Shown piece after piece: positions 1 through 6,049 of a stretch of DNA of 6,049 nt. Numbering within the stretch: the stretch's first letter is position 1; each line of letters starts with the position of its first letter. The position numbers and the translations under genes were made by a program. The notes beneath the pieces are model-generated. The model did no database searches. It saw only the letters and a program-made list of their open reading frames with translations, and was not told where the DNA came from. The stretch comes from Chitinophagaceae bacterium (GTDB taxonomy: Bacteria; Bacteroidota; Bacteroidia; Chitinophagales; Chitinophagaceae), in NCBI GenBank assembly GCA_003135585.1, contig PLCH01000231.1:1-6049 (forward strand). Reading direction: 5' to 3'.

Positions 1-1134
1 GAACATAATAGTTCCTTGACACTGCCCAAACCCACAGGGACCTTTGCCGTTGGTCGATCCACCTTTGACTGGATAGATAGTTCACGAACAGATAGTTTAG
101 CGCCATTGGCAGGCGTTAAGCGCGAACTAATTGTGTGGATATGGTATCCGGTCTCGGGGAAAAAACTTGATTCAGCCATTGAATATCTTCCAATGGATTG
201 GCGAAATGTTATTTCGCAGAAAGAAGGATTCATTATGTCCAGAATAATGACACAAAACTTGTCAAAGGTGCATCCCCACAGTATTGCTAATCTAGAATTC
301 TCACCAAAGCAAACAAAATACCCAATAATATTCCTGAAATCTGGAATTGGGGCGCTTGCCACTGATAACACAACATTAGCAGAAGATTTGGCAAGTCATG
401 GATATGTTGTTGTTGGAAATGATTCCCCTTACAGCACATTCGTAGTTGTTTTCCCTGATGGACGTATAATCGAAAGGACTGTCCAAGGGAGTCCGGGTGG
501 TGAAGAAGATGCGTCATCAGTTTATAGTATTCATCTTGCGAACCGATTAGTTTCCATTTGGTCAGACGATACAAAATTTATACTTAATAAACTTGAACAA
601 CTCAACACGATTGATTCTTCAAACCGGTTTTTCGGAAGGCTAGATACTCATACAGTTGGTATTTACGGTCACTCTTTCGGGGGAGCGACATCTGCACAGT
701 TTTGTTATGATGATATAAGATGTAAAGCGGGCATTGATATGGATGGTAGGCCATTCGGACCAGTTATTCAAACAGGTCTCAAAAAGCCATTTATGTTCTT
801 ATTGAGTGGTCCCTCAGGAGAACCAGATCCTGACGTACTTGAAATTAAATCAGAAATTGAAAACATTTACAATTCCTCACTTAAAAGCCATGTTTGGATT
901 TCCTTGGATGGGGCCAAACATTTTAATTTCAGTGATATCGCCCTGATAAATGAAAAATTCATTTCTCGCCTATCTGGTGCAACTGGTTCAATTGGCAATA
1001 GGCGTGGATTGGAGGTTGCCGCTGGTTGCGTCCGTACTTTTTTTGATGTATATTTAAAAAATCAGTCAACAACTAAAATTGATAGTTTGGCAATACAATA
1101 TCCTGAAGTGAGAATTGTAAAATCAAAAATATAA
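1..1134 (+). CDS. PAF acetylhydrolase-like alpha/beta hydrolase, 5' end outside window
   Basis: This is a serine esterase/lipase of the alpha/beta-hydrolase fold, closest in motif layout to platelet-activating-factor acetylhydrolase (plasma Lp-PLA2 type). Members of that family cleave short or oxidised acyl chains from phospholipids or related esters. Residue numbers count the TTG at base 16 as residue 1. The nucleophile elbow GHSFGG places Ser220. Asp243 lies in DMDGRPFG, 23 residues later, the same spacing as in the human enzyme. His302 lies in GAKHFNFSD. The strand PIIFLKSGIG (about 103-112) is the likely oxyanion-hole region, and WIWYPV (41-46) is the usual early core strand. The frame is open from base 1 (GAA CAT AAT AGT TCC TTG) with no stop, and the TTG has no ribosome site. 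The protein therefore very probably begins upstream, where a signal peptide may lie. The C-terminus (YPEVRIVKSKI) looks complete. The natural substrate cannot be told from sequence; other bacterial relatives act on diverse esters. Confidence 0.85.
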   Translation, partial: EHNSSLTLPKPTGTFAVGRSTFDWIDSSRTDSLAPLAGVKRELIVWIWYPVSGKKLDSAIEYLPMDWRNVISQKEGFIMSRIMTQNLSKVHPHSIANLEFSPKQTKYPIIFLKSGIGALATDNTTLAEDLASHGYVVVGNDSPYSTFVVVFPDGRIIERTVQGSPGGEEDASSVYSIHLANRLVSIWSDDTKFILNKLEQLNTIDSSNRFFGRLDTHTVGIYGHSFGGATSAQFCYDDIRCKAGIDMDGRPFGPVIQTGLKKPFMFLLSGPSGEPDPDVLEIKSEIENIYNSSLKSHVWISLDGAKHFNFSDIALINEKFISRLSGATGSIGNRRGLEVAAGCVRTFFDVYLKNQSTTKIDSLAIQYPEVRIVKSKI

Positions 1135-1141
1135 GAGATAT

Positions 1142-1243
1142 TTATGGCCACCAGGCCTTACCCTGAGCAGCCAGCGTTGTTGACAGCAATAAAATGCAAA
1201 ATAAAAGTGTCAGGGCAACAATCCTTATTTTTTTGAAGGTCAT
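1142..1243 (-). CDS. 33-codon ORF: signal peptide with a very short mature part (mini-secreted peptide or gene remnant)
   Basis: The frame runs from ATG (1243-1241) to TAA (1144-1142). It encodes a charged n-region (MTFKKIR), an uninterrupted hydrophobic core (IVALTLLFCILLL, residues 8-20), a polar c-region STTLAA, and then QGKAWWP and stop. This is a near-ideal Sec signal peptide with likely cleavage after Ala25 (T-L-A) or Ala26. It would leave an 8- or 7-residue product, (A)QGKAWWP. The reading frame fits between its neighbours: it ends 7 bases past the stop of the convergent hydrolase gene and starts 90 bases from the divergent lipoprotein gene. No Shine-Dalgarno is seen, as elsewhere in the window. 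Two readings are open. It may be a true tiny exported peptide, or the surviving 5' end of an exported-protein gene (Bacteroidota receptors and enzymes often begin with an ...AQGK-like mature end) that was cut off by a rearrangement. The signal-peptide call is strong; expression is unknown. Confidence 0.5.
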   Translation of the reverse strand: MTFKKIRIVALTLLFCILLLSTTLAAQGKAWWP

Positions 1244-1333
1244 TAAAAAATTGGGGTTTATTTGCTAAATAACTATTGTGTTCGATACATCCCCATTTGG
1301 TTTGACTATTGACATAATTGAAAAAATAAAAAA

Positions 1334-1858
1334 ATGAGAACAGCATTACCAAGGATAAAATTATTTGGATTAGTTGGTTTAATTCTTCTTATTAGCTCTT
1401 GCCACAATAATACGGATTCCTTAACAGCTGCGCAGCGGTCTATTGTTATGGATAGTGTTCAACTAATGGTTGATTCAATTGCTAAAGCAATTTCACATGA
1501 AGGGCCTATCGCATGGCTTCGATACTTTGAAAATTCGCCCGACTTCTATATGGCATCGGAAGGTCAACTGGCATTTACCAATAATGATTCATTAGCAAAC
1601 TTCCTAAAGAATACCTATGCGAAAAGCGTAAGTAAAATTGAATTGAGTTGGAATCACGTCAGAATTGATCCATTCACCGGCAAGATAGCAGGTGTTGCAG
1701 CAATTTTTCATGAGGATATTACGGATTTTGCCGGAAGAAAAACAGCATCGGATGGATATTTTACAGGAATTGCCCATCAAACTTCTCAAGGCTGGCAGTT
1801 TCAAAATGCGCATTGGTCAATTATACCTACTGAAAAGAGCAATACGATAAAGCAATAA
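1334..1858 (+). CDS. Small lipoprotein with SnoaL/DUF4440-like (NTF2-fold) domain
   Basis: A 174-residue predicted lipoprotein. The n-region MRTALPRIK, hydrophobic stretch LFGLVGLILLI and lipobox I-S-S-Cys23 give a type II signal peptide. Mature HNNTDS... follows the lipidated Cys, so export and membrane anchoring are likely. From about residue 40 to 165 the pattern matches the NTF2-like superfamily (SnoaL/DUF4440). A helix SVQLMVDSIAKAI is followed by a pocket-facing segment FENSPDFYMASEGQLAFTNND, then a helix DSLANFLKNTY. Beta strands follow: KIELSWNHVRID, KIAGVAAIFHEDITD, DGYFTGIAHQT and GWQFQNAHWS. Such domains bind small molecules or act as accessory or immunity-like proteins. No catalytic set stands out, so no reaction is assigned. 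The start was chosen because it alone yields the signal sequence. The upstream leader (AATTGAAAAAATAAAAAA) is A-rich and lacks a Shine-Dalgarno, typical of Bacteroidota. The gene is convergent with the sensor kinase, with 35 bases between their stops. Confidence 0.8.
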   Translation: MRTALPRIKLFGLVGLILLISSCHNNTDSLTAAQRSIVMDSVQLMVDSIAKAISHEGPIAWLRYFENSPDFYMASEGQLAFTNNDSLANFLKNTYAKSVSKIELSWNHVRIDPFTGKIAGVAAIFHEDITDFAGRKTASDGYFTGIAHQTSQGWQFQNAHWSIIPTEKSNTIKQ

Positions 1859-1893
1859 TAATTGTAGGATCAAATGGTGATCATTACACCTGA

Positions 1894-3381
1894 TTAAAGG
1901 TTTCTTTCTACAGCAATGAATGGTATTGTGGCTTTGAGACTACAGCCTTTTCCTGGTTTCGTATCCAGCGAAATCGAGCCATTAAAATGCTCAACCCGGT
2001 TAATAATATTTATAAGGCCAAGTCCTTTTTTTGCAATATTTGGATCGAATCCTTTTCCATTATCGTTTATAGTCACGGATATTTCTTCCTCAGTAATGGC
2101 CAATCGAATATCAGCTGTGGAAGCCTCTGCATGTTTTAAAATATTAGCTATCTGTTCTTGAATTATTCGAAATAAAGTAAGGGAAACCCCATGATCAATT
2201 TTTTTTGCCAACTCGGAATCATTTGTATTTATCCCAATTTTAATTTTCCCTGTTAAATTAACTCTATATACCAGATCATTTACTGCCTCGTGTAAACCAA
2301 TTAATTGTAATGTTGAGTTATTTAGGCCATAGCAAATACTTCTAACTTCATTAATAACTTGATTTATGTTTTCCAAAACATTCCTTAATACCTCCTTGTA
2401 GTTTATCTTATTATCCAATGCCTCATTCAGCTTGAGATTACAATAGGACAAGTTTTGGTTAATATTGTCATTTAATTCGTGGGCAATTTCTTCGCGCTCT
2501 CTTTCCTGAGCTTCGATCACCGCTTGCATAATTTCTTTCTTTTTTTCTCGCTCTTGTGTTAATAAACGTTCTTGCAGTTCTTTTTCCTTTGTAATATCTA
2601 AAAACGTCCCAAAAATCTTGGCTGCTAACCCATTTCCAGTTCTTTCAACTACCATTCCTCTGTCCAACACCCATTTAGGACTACCGTTGCTGTGATAAAT
2701 CCGGTACTCTAACGAATGACATTCCAATTGACCTGTCTTATATTTTTTATTATTTTCAAGCACCATCCATTTATCATCCGGGTGAATGCAATTCCACCAA
2801 ATCTTAATATTATTTTTTAGATCGCCAGCAGTATTGCCTATCAATTCATATATTTTTTCCGAGAAAATAGTTTCGTCTTCTAAAAAATCATGCTCCCATG
2901 CGTACTCTCCCATTTTCTGAAGCATTAAGCGGAAGCGGCTTTCTTTTTTTGAGGTATCTTCTTCGGCTTTTTTTCTCTCCGTAACATCAAGCAAAATACC
3001 AGTAAAAACATTGGAACCATCAGCAGTGGAATATGAAAAAGAAGAGGAAGCGGAATACCATTTTAATTTTCCATCAGGAGTAATTATTCGACCCTCAAAA
3101 TAGAAAGGCTTTTTGGTTTCTTGGGAAAATTTGTATGCTCTCAGTAGAGGTTCCTTATCATCAGGATGTATGAAATCTAAAGACTTCATGAATATTTCTG
3201 GTGAGATACCAAATATTTTTTCAATTGAAGGGCTGAGCCACTTAAAACCCATATTTCCATCCTTTCTAAATATATACTCATAAACAGCGCCCGGAACATT
3301 TTCTAATAAAGACCTGAAATGTTGTTCGCTTTGTCTTAAAGCTAGATAAGCTTTCCGTGATTTAAAGAAACTGATTATCAT
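1894..3381 (-). CDS. Soluble double-PAS sensor kinase, NarL/HisKA_3 type, with Asn at the phospho-acceptor position
   Basis: A 495-residue signalling protein without membrane segments, so a cytosolic sensor. PAS 1 spans about 17-137 (SEQHFRSLLENVPGAVYEY ... TGILLDVTERKKAEE) and PAS 2 about 147-267 (RFRLMLQKMGEYAWEHD ... GTFLDITKEKELQ). Both have the IHPDDK and 'dG..kW' features of PAS_3 folds. A coiled coil (about 264-300) leads into the HisKA_3 dimerisation helix EREREEIAHELNDNINQNL (293-311). The ATPase domain has an N-box (LFRIIQEQIANILKHAEAS, Asn413), G1 box (NDNGKGFD, Asp440), G2 box (KKGLGLINIINR) and a final GKGCSLKATIP. In this family the phosphorylated His sits in 'ELHD'. Here the codon at 2472-2470 is AAT, giving ELND with Asn304, while a His occurs three residues earlier (His301). 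It may therefore be inactive, a partner-dependent pseudokinase, or use a shifted acceptor. ATG follows an in-frame TAA directly, so no longer start exists. No response regulator gene lies in the window. Confidence 0.85.
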   Translation of the reverse strand: MIISFFKSRKAYLALRQSEQHFRSLLENVPGAVYEYIFRKDGNMGFKWLSPSIEKIFGISPEIFMKSLDFIHPDDKEPLLRAYKFSQETKKPFYFEGRIITPDGKLKWYSASSSFSYSTADGSNVFTGILLDVTERKKAEEDTSKKESRFRLMLQKMGEYAWEHDFLEDETIFSEKIYELIGNTAGDLKNNIKIWWNCIHPDDKWMVLENNKKYKTGQLECHSLEYRIYHSNGSPKWVLDRGMVVERTGNGLAAKIFGTFLDITKEKELQERLLTQEREKKKEIMQAVIEAQEREREEIAHELNDNINQNLSYCNLKLNEALDNKINYKEVLRNVLENINQVINEVRSICYGLNNSTLQLIGLHEAVNDLVYRVNLTGKIKIGINTNDSELAKKIDHGVSLTLFRIIQEQIANILKHAEASTADIRLAITEEEISVTINDNGKGFDPNIAKKGLGLINIINRVEHFNGSISLDTKPGKGCSLKATIPFIAVERNL

Positions 3382-3541
3382 TTAAACTGGATGAATGGCT
3401 CAAATCATGTACCTCTAAAGCCGGGTCGAGGTAGTGTTGGTGTATATGTTCTTTTCATAAGCAGAAAAGTGACGTTTATTACAATTCAAAAATGTCGGTT
3501 TCCAGCAAAGATTTATCTCATAAATTGAAGAAGTCTATAAA

Positions 3542-3564
3542 GGGGGAGCATAGAAACGCTCCCT
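3542..3564 (-). terminator. GC-rich hairpin, candidate Rho-independent terminator reading on the minus strand
   Basis: The arms GGGAGC (3544-3549) and GCTCCC (3558-3563) pair perfectly over six bases. One extra G-T pair extends the stem outward, and the loop has eight bases (ATAGAAAC on the plus strand). Read on the minus strand, the stem is followed by CCTTTATA, a partial T-run. The plus side is followed by TGTGTGAG, which does not fit a terminator. It lies about 283 bases after the GH2 stop, rather far for a terminator of that gene, and 160 bases before the kinase start. It could end a long GH2 transcript, belong to a lost gene in the gap, or act in the kinase leader. Confidence 0.4.
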
Positions 3565-3628
3565 GTGTGAGCAATTGATTCAATTATACTGAATAACTAC
3601 TCTGCTTAAACCATTAATCTTTCTTGTC

Positions 3629-3647
3629 GCTCATATCTGATATCAGC
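3629..3647. promoter_or_regulatory. Imperfect 19-base palindrome, possible regulator binding site
   Basis: The sequence GCTCATATCTGATATCAGC reads the same on both strands at eight of nine position pairs around a central T, and contains a perfect ten-base core CTGATATCAG. It lies about 250 bases upstream of the kinase ATG. A dimeric transcription factor could bind it, but no regulator is nearby, no second copy was seen, and a dyad of this quality can arise by chance in AT-rich DNA. Confidence 0.2.
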
Positions 3648-3846
3648 TTACTTTAGTCGTATTGTCTTCATTAAATTATAGTCCCTTTGCTGATTGGCAA
3701 TAATATTTTATGATTTCTTTTATCCTGTATATATATTCGTAATCCTTCTATTTGGCAATAGCTTCTTTAAATGAACTGTAACATTTTCTTCCGGATAATC
3801 ATCTCTTGTTTCCAAACCTCGACCTTGATACTTACAATTGCTTGTC

Positions 3847-6049
3847 TCAATTCGTTGATTGTTCAAATAATGCTTTAATATTTTCAATGGAAATATCTTC
3901 TGCTGGATTAAATTGATTACCCGCCATATATTTTCTCAAACTGTATAATAATTGTTTTGCTTCGGGTCTATTTTCCTGATCTGAAAGCAAATCTATTCCC
4001 GAAATAAGCAGCTTGCCCGAAGCAACTTTGCATTCAAAAATTAATGCCAAAGGACGTGCGGTGAACCAATCATCTATTACTCTTACAATAGGTTTAATTG
4101 TTGGAGATATTGCATCCAAACGGATTGCATTGCAATGACTCATGGCATCTCTCCATTGCCAATTACTATAGTATTCAGTTGGGAATGCCTGCAGGGCAGC
4201 ATGCTTTGGATTGCATAGAATGCCAAGGGTGTGTGGTGGCTGATTCTCTGTCCAGACGGTATTCCAGAAAATACTAGAAAATCCTACAGCTATACTTCCT
4301 CCTTTTTCTGCTTTAACTGATCCGTGCTTAACAGTAAGCAATACTTTGCCTCCTTTCTTGAGGATATTCAGTGCAGCTTCATCAAATTGTTGGGTTACAT
4401 AGACATCTTCTTTTATCGGTTGCAAACTATCGGGATAAATAAAAATATCCCATGAATTTTCATAATTGTTCACCGATACAGTAAGAATAAGTTTCACAGG
4501 TTCTTTTACCGGGGCCAGTGACTGCCTGATTTCTCCAAGCTTAAAACAATTACCCAGGGGGATATTTACTTTTGATAATTTACCGCTAAATAGTATTTTA
4601 CCTGAAATATCTTTTATGGCCCACAGTGGTATAACATTTTTTAAGGTCTTTTCTCCAAAATGTGCAATTTCAACGGGTACATTCAATTCTTCCTTATTGT
4701 TGTAAATCATTTTAGAAAGCCGAACCAAGGGAACTGTTGAATTACAAAAATGGCTGTATTCTTTTCCTGTAACATAACCCTTTTCATTCCAGAAAGGATT
4801 TAATACACCTATGAGTGCGGTTCCCTGTCCGGGAAAATCATGCAGGTCAAGTAATTGAAATCCGCCAAAATCCTTTGTTCTTAATGCAGCTTCTATATCT
4901 GCCTTATAACAAAGCAACTGTAACTTACCCGAGGCAAACAAAAAGCTATCTGCAAGATTAGCCATACCATGTTCTGTTAATTTATCCCGGAATATTTCAA
5001 AATTTTTAGGCTTTAATATGCCTGAATATTCAGGAATTTCTTTAAAATCCGGGTACACACACCACTGTCCAATTTCATGACTCACAGTGGGCTGGGACCA
5101 TTTTTTTATTGTATCAGACCAATCATAATTGGTACTAGGAGGCTTGGCATTAATGATACTCATGAGGCCTTCACCCCAGTGCTGAATTCTTGGATCTGGT
5201 GAAACATTGTAATCGTTTTCAGCAACAATGGGCCAGCCGGATGCTGTTGTATATAAACGGCGATTGTCTTTTGCTTTCCAATATTTGACAAAACCAGTGA
5301 GAAATTTGACTAGATGATCACCACCAGGCTCGTTGCCGTAAGTCATCATACAAAACGATGGATGATTACCAAAATTTGTAACGATGCGGTTGCTTTCATC
5401 ATAAATGAATTGATCAATCGGTTTGACATCACCGACAGTGGCCCATGCCGAACATTCTATAGAAAGATAAAATCCCAGACGATCGGCTGCATCGAATGCT
5501 GCTTCAGGAGGGCACCAGGAATGAAAGCGGATATGATTTAAACCATAAGAATGACAGATGCGAAAAATACGCAACCAAGCATCTATATCCAAGGAAGGAA
5601 ATCCTGTTTTTGGAAATATCGCGCATTCCAGTGTTCCTCTTAAAAAAACAGGCCTTCCATTGATATTAAATTGTTTTTTATCCGCAACAAATTTGCGCAT
5701 TCCAAAACTGATTTTCTCCGAATCCGTTCCGTATTTACTTTTCAATGAAACATGTAATGAATAAAGGTTTGGATGAAATTCGTCCCATAAAAAGGGATTG
5801 GAACCCATGGGATAATTGATTTCTACAATTGCGGAATCATTCTTTAAATCAATACTTTTACTGACCAGAGGCAACGCAGTAGCAGACGATATATTGAAAC
5901 CAGATACTGATAAACTAAGCTTTTCATTTATTTCCTTGCCGGTAATGTTATTTATTACCAGCCTCACATGAACATTTTTTTTATCTAAGTCAGGAAATAA
6001 CTGCAGATCAGAAAAATAGACGGCAGGCCTGCTGATAAGCATCATCTTG
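3847..6049 (-). CDS. Glycoside hydrolase family 2 enzyme (beta-galactosidase-like), N-terminus outside window
   Basis: A retaining exo-glycosidase of the GH2 type, probably removing terminal beta-linked sugars from a plant or microbial glycan; the exact sugar cannot be read off. Residues count from the first Met in the window (base 6045). An Ig-like GH2 domain covers about 8-118 (PAVYFSDLQLFPDL ... ISFGMRKF). The TIM barrel begins at FNINGRPVFLRG (126-137). The motif NHIRFHSWCPPEAAFDAAD (170-188) is the GH2 signature region. Glu239 in TYGNEPGG is the expected acid/base, and Glu324 in VSHEIGQWCVYPDF the expected nucleophile. After the barrel come a linker beta-domain (about 450-540) and a Rossmann/GATase-like C-terminal domain (about 545-705, with LKKGGKVLLTV and SGKLLISGIDLL). 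The codon before the Met pair is an open AAG, and the usual N-terminal sugar-binding jelly roll is absent, so the gene continues past the window end. The nearest downstream gene on the strand is the sensor kinase, 465 bases away, so co-transcription is doubtful. Confidence 0.88.
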   Translation of the reverse strand, partial: KMMLISRPAVYFSDLQLFPDLDKKNVHVRLVINNITGKEINEKLSLSVSGFNISSATALPLVSKSIDLKNDSAIVEINYPMGSNPFLWDEFHPNLYSLHVSLKSKYGTDSEKISFGMRKFVADKKQFNINGRPVFLRGTLECAIFPKTGFPSLDIDAWLRIFRICHSYGLNHIRFHSWCPPEAAFDAADRLGFYLSIECSAWATVGDVKPIDQFIYDESNRIVTNFGNHPSFCMMTYGNEPGGDHLVKFLTGFVKYWKAKDNRRLYTTASGWPIVAENDYNVSPDPRIQHWGEGLMSIINAKPPSTNYDWSDTIKKWSQPTVSHEIGQWCVYPDFKEIPEYSGILKPKNFEIFRDKLTEHGMANLADSFLFASGKLQLLCYKADIEAALRTKDFGGFQLLDLHDFPGQGTALIGVLNPFWNEKGYVTGKEYSHFCNSTVPLVRLSKMIYNNKEELNVPVEIAHFGEKTLKNVIPLWAIKDISGKILFSGKLSKVNIPLGNCFKLGEIRQSLAPVKEPVKLILTVSVNNYENSWDIFIYPDSLQPIKEDVYVTQQFDEAALNILKKGGKVLLTVKHGSVKAEKGGSIAVGFSSIFWNTVWTENQPPHTLGILCNPKHAALQAFPTEYYSNWQWRDAMSHCNAIRLDAISPTIKPIVRVIDDWFTARPLALIFECKVASGKLLISGIDLLSDQENRPEAKQLLYSLRKYMAGNQFNPAEDISIENIKALFEQSTN

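Larger units (their letters stand above)
3382..3846. other. 465-base intergenic region between the GH2 gene and the sensor kinase
   Basis: No convincing gene was found here on either strand. The gap should hold the 3' signals of the GH2 gene and the promoter of the kinase, both on the minus strand. What can be seen is a GC-rich hairpin at 3544-3563, an imperfect 19-base palindrome at 3629-3647, and a minus-strand open frame without ATG ending at 3720 that may be a coding remnant. A 9-base direct repeat TTGGCAATA lies at 3694-3702 and 3752-3760 and is short enough to be chance. No clear Bacteroidota promoter (TTTG followed by TAnnTTTG) was recognised just upstream of the kinase ATG. The length is large for a compact bacterial genome and suits either a long leader or a decayed gene. 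Confidence 0.6.

Noticed and set aside
1146..1157. GGCC-ACCA-GGCC hairpin after the hydrolase stop
   Set aside because: Only four base pairs and no T-run, and it falls inside the mini-ORF coding for its Trp-Trp-Pro end.
1296..1322. TTTG and TAATTG boxes upstream of the lipoprotein as a Bacteroidota-type promoter
   Set aside because: The downstream box lacks the TTTG core of TAnnTTTG and the spacing is too short. The TTGACA at 1309-1314 would put its -10 element at the start codon.
1158..1352. 64-codon minus-strand frame starting inside the lipoprotein gene
   Set aside because: It overlaps the lipoprotein start and the mini-ORF in another frame. Its Phe/Tyr-rich start is the complement of the A-rich leader, and there is no domain or signal-peptide logic.
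1864..1887. AT-rich hairpin GTAGGATC / GATCATTAC between the convergent lipoprotein and kinase genes
   Set aside because: The stem is interrupted by a bulge and has few GC pairs, and no clear T-run follows on the plus strand. The location would suit a bidirectional terminator but the sequence does not support one.
3355..3460. Frameshift joining a longer N-terminus to the kinase (a 30-codon frame that overlaps the kinase start)
   Set aside because: The upstream frame is closed by a stop after only 30 codons and shows no domain. The kinase beginning directly before its first PAS domain is normal for soluble PAS kinases.
3391..3528. 45-codon plus-strand frame in the gap upstream of the kinase
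   Set aside because: No recognisable domain, signal or ribosome site. It is short enough to be chance and sits antisense to the expected kinase leader.

Overview
The window is AT-rich. Its genes start without a Shine-Dalgarno sequence, behind A/T-rich leaders, and the protein types fit the phylum Bacteroidota. These include a PAS-type sensor kinase with a '..EL.DN.NQ..' dimerisation helix, a glycoside hydrolase family 2 (GH2) enzyme with an 'HEIGQWCVYPDF' active-site strand, and a small NTF2-fold lipoprotein. A soil or aquatic Chitinophagaceae/Sphingobacteriia-like bacterium is plausible, but this is inferred from protein style and not from any marker gene.

Layout from left to right. (1) Bases 1-1134, plus strand: the 3' part of a secreted or cytosolic alpha/beta hydrolase of the platelet-activating-factor acetylhydrolase type, with Ser, Asp and His of the triad visible. 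Its 5' end lies outside the window. (2) Bases 1142-1243, minus strand: a 33-codon reading frame that is almost entirely a textbook signal peptide, followed by eight or so residues and a stop. It is either a tiny secreted peptide gene or the decapitated start of a lost exported-protein gene. (3) Bases 1334-1858, plus strand: a lipoprotein with a SnoaL/DUF4440-like fold. (4) Bases 1894-3381, minus strand and convergent with the lipoprotein: a soluble double-PAS sensor kinase of the NarL/HisKA_3 type. Its ATP-binding boxes are intact, but Asn replaces His at the usual phospho-acceptor position. (5) Bases 3382-3846: a 465-base gap with no convincing gene, holding one GC-rich hairpin, one near-palindrome and a possible coding remnant. 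(6) Bases 3847 to the window end, minus strand: a large GH2 glycosidase whose N-terminal part lies beyond the window.

The genes do not form one clear operon. The GH2 gene and the kinase share a strand but are separated by 465 bases and a candidate terminator. The hydrolase and lipoprotein share the other strand with an antisense mini-ORF between them. A carbohydrate- or lipid-scavenging accessory region is a reasonable reading. No mobile element, tRNA, rRNA or CRISPR array was seen. The two observations most worth checking are the kinase's His-to-Asn substitution and the signal-peptide mini-ORF.
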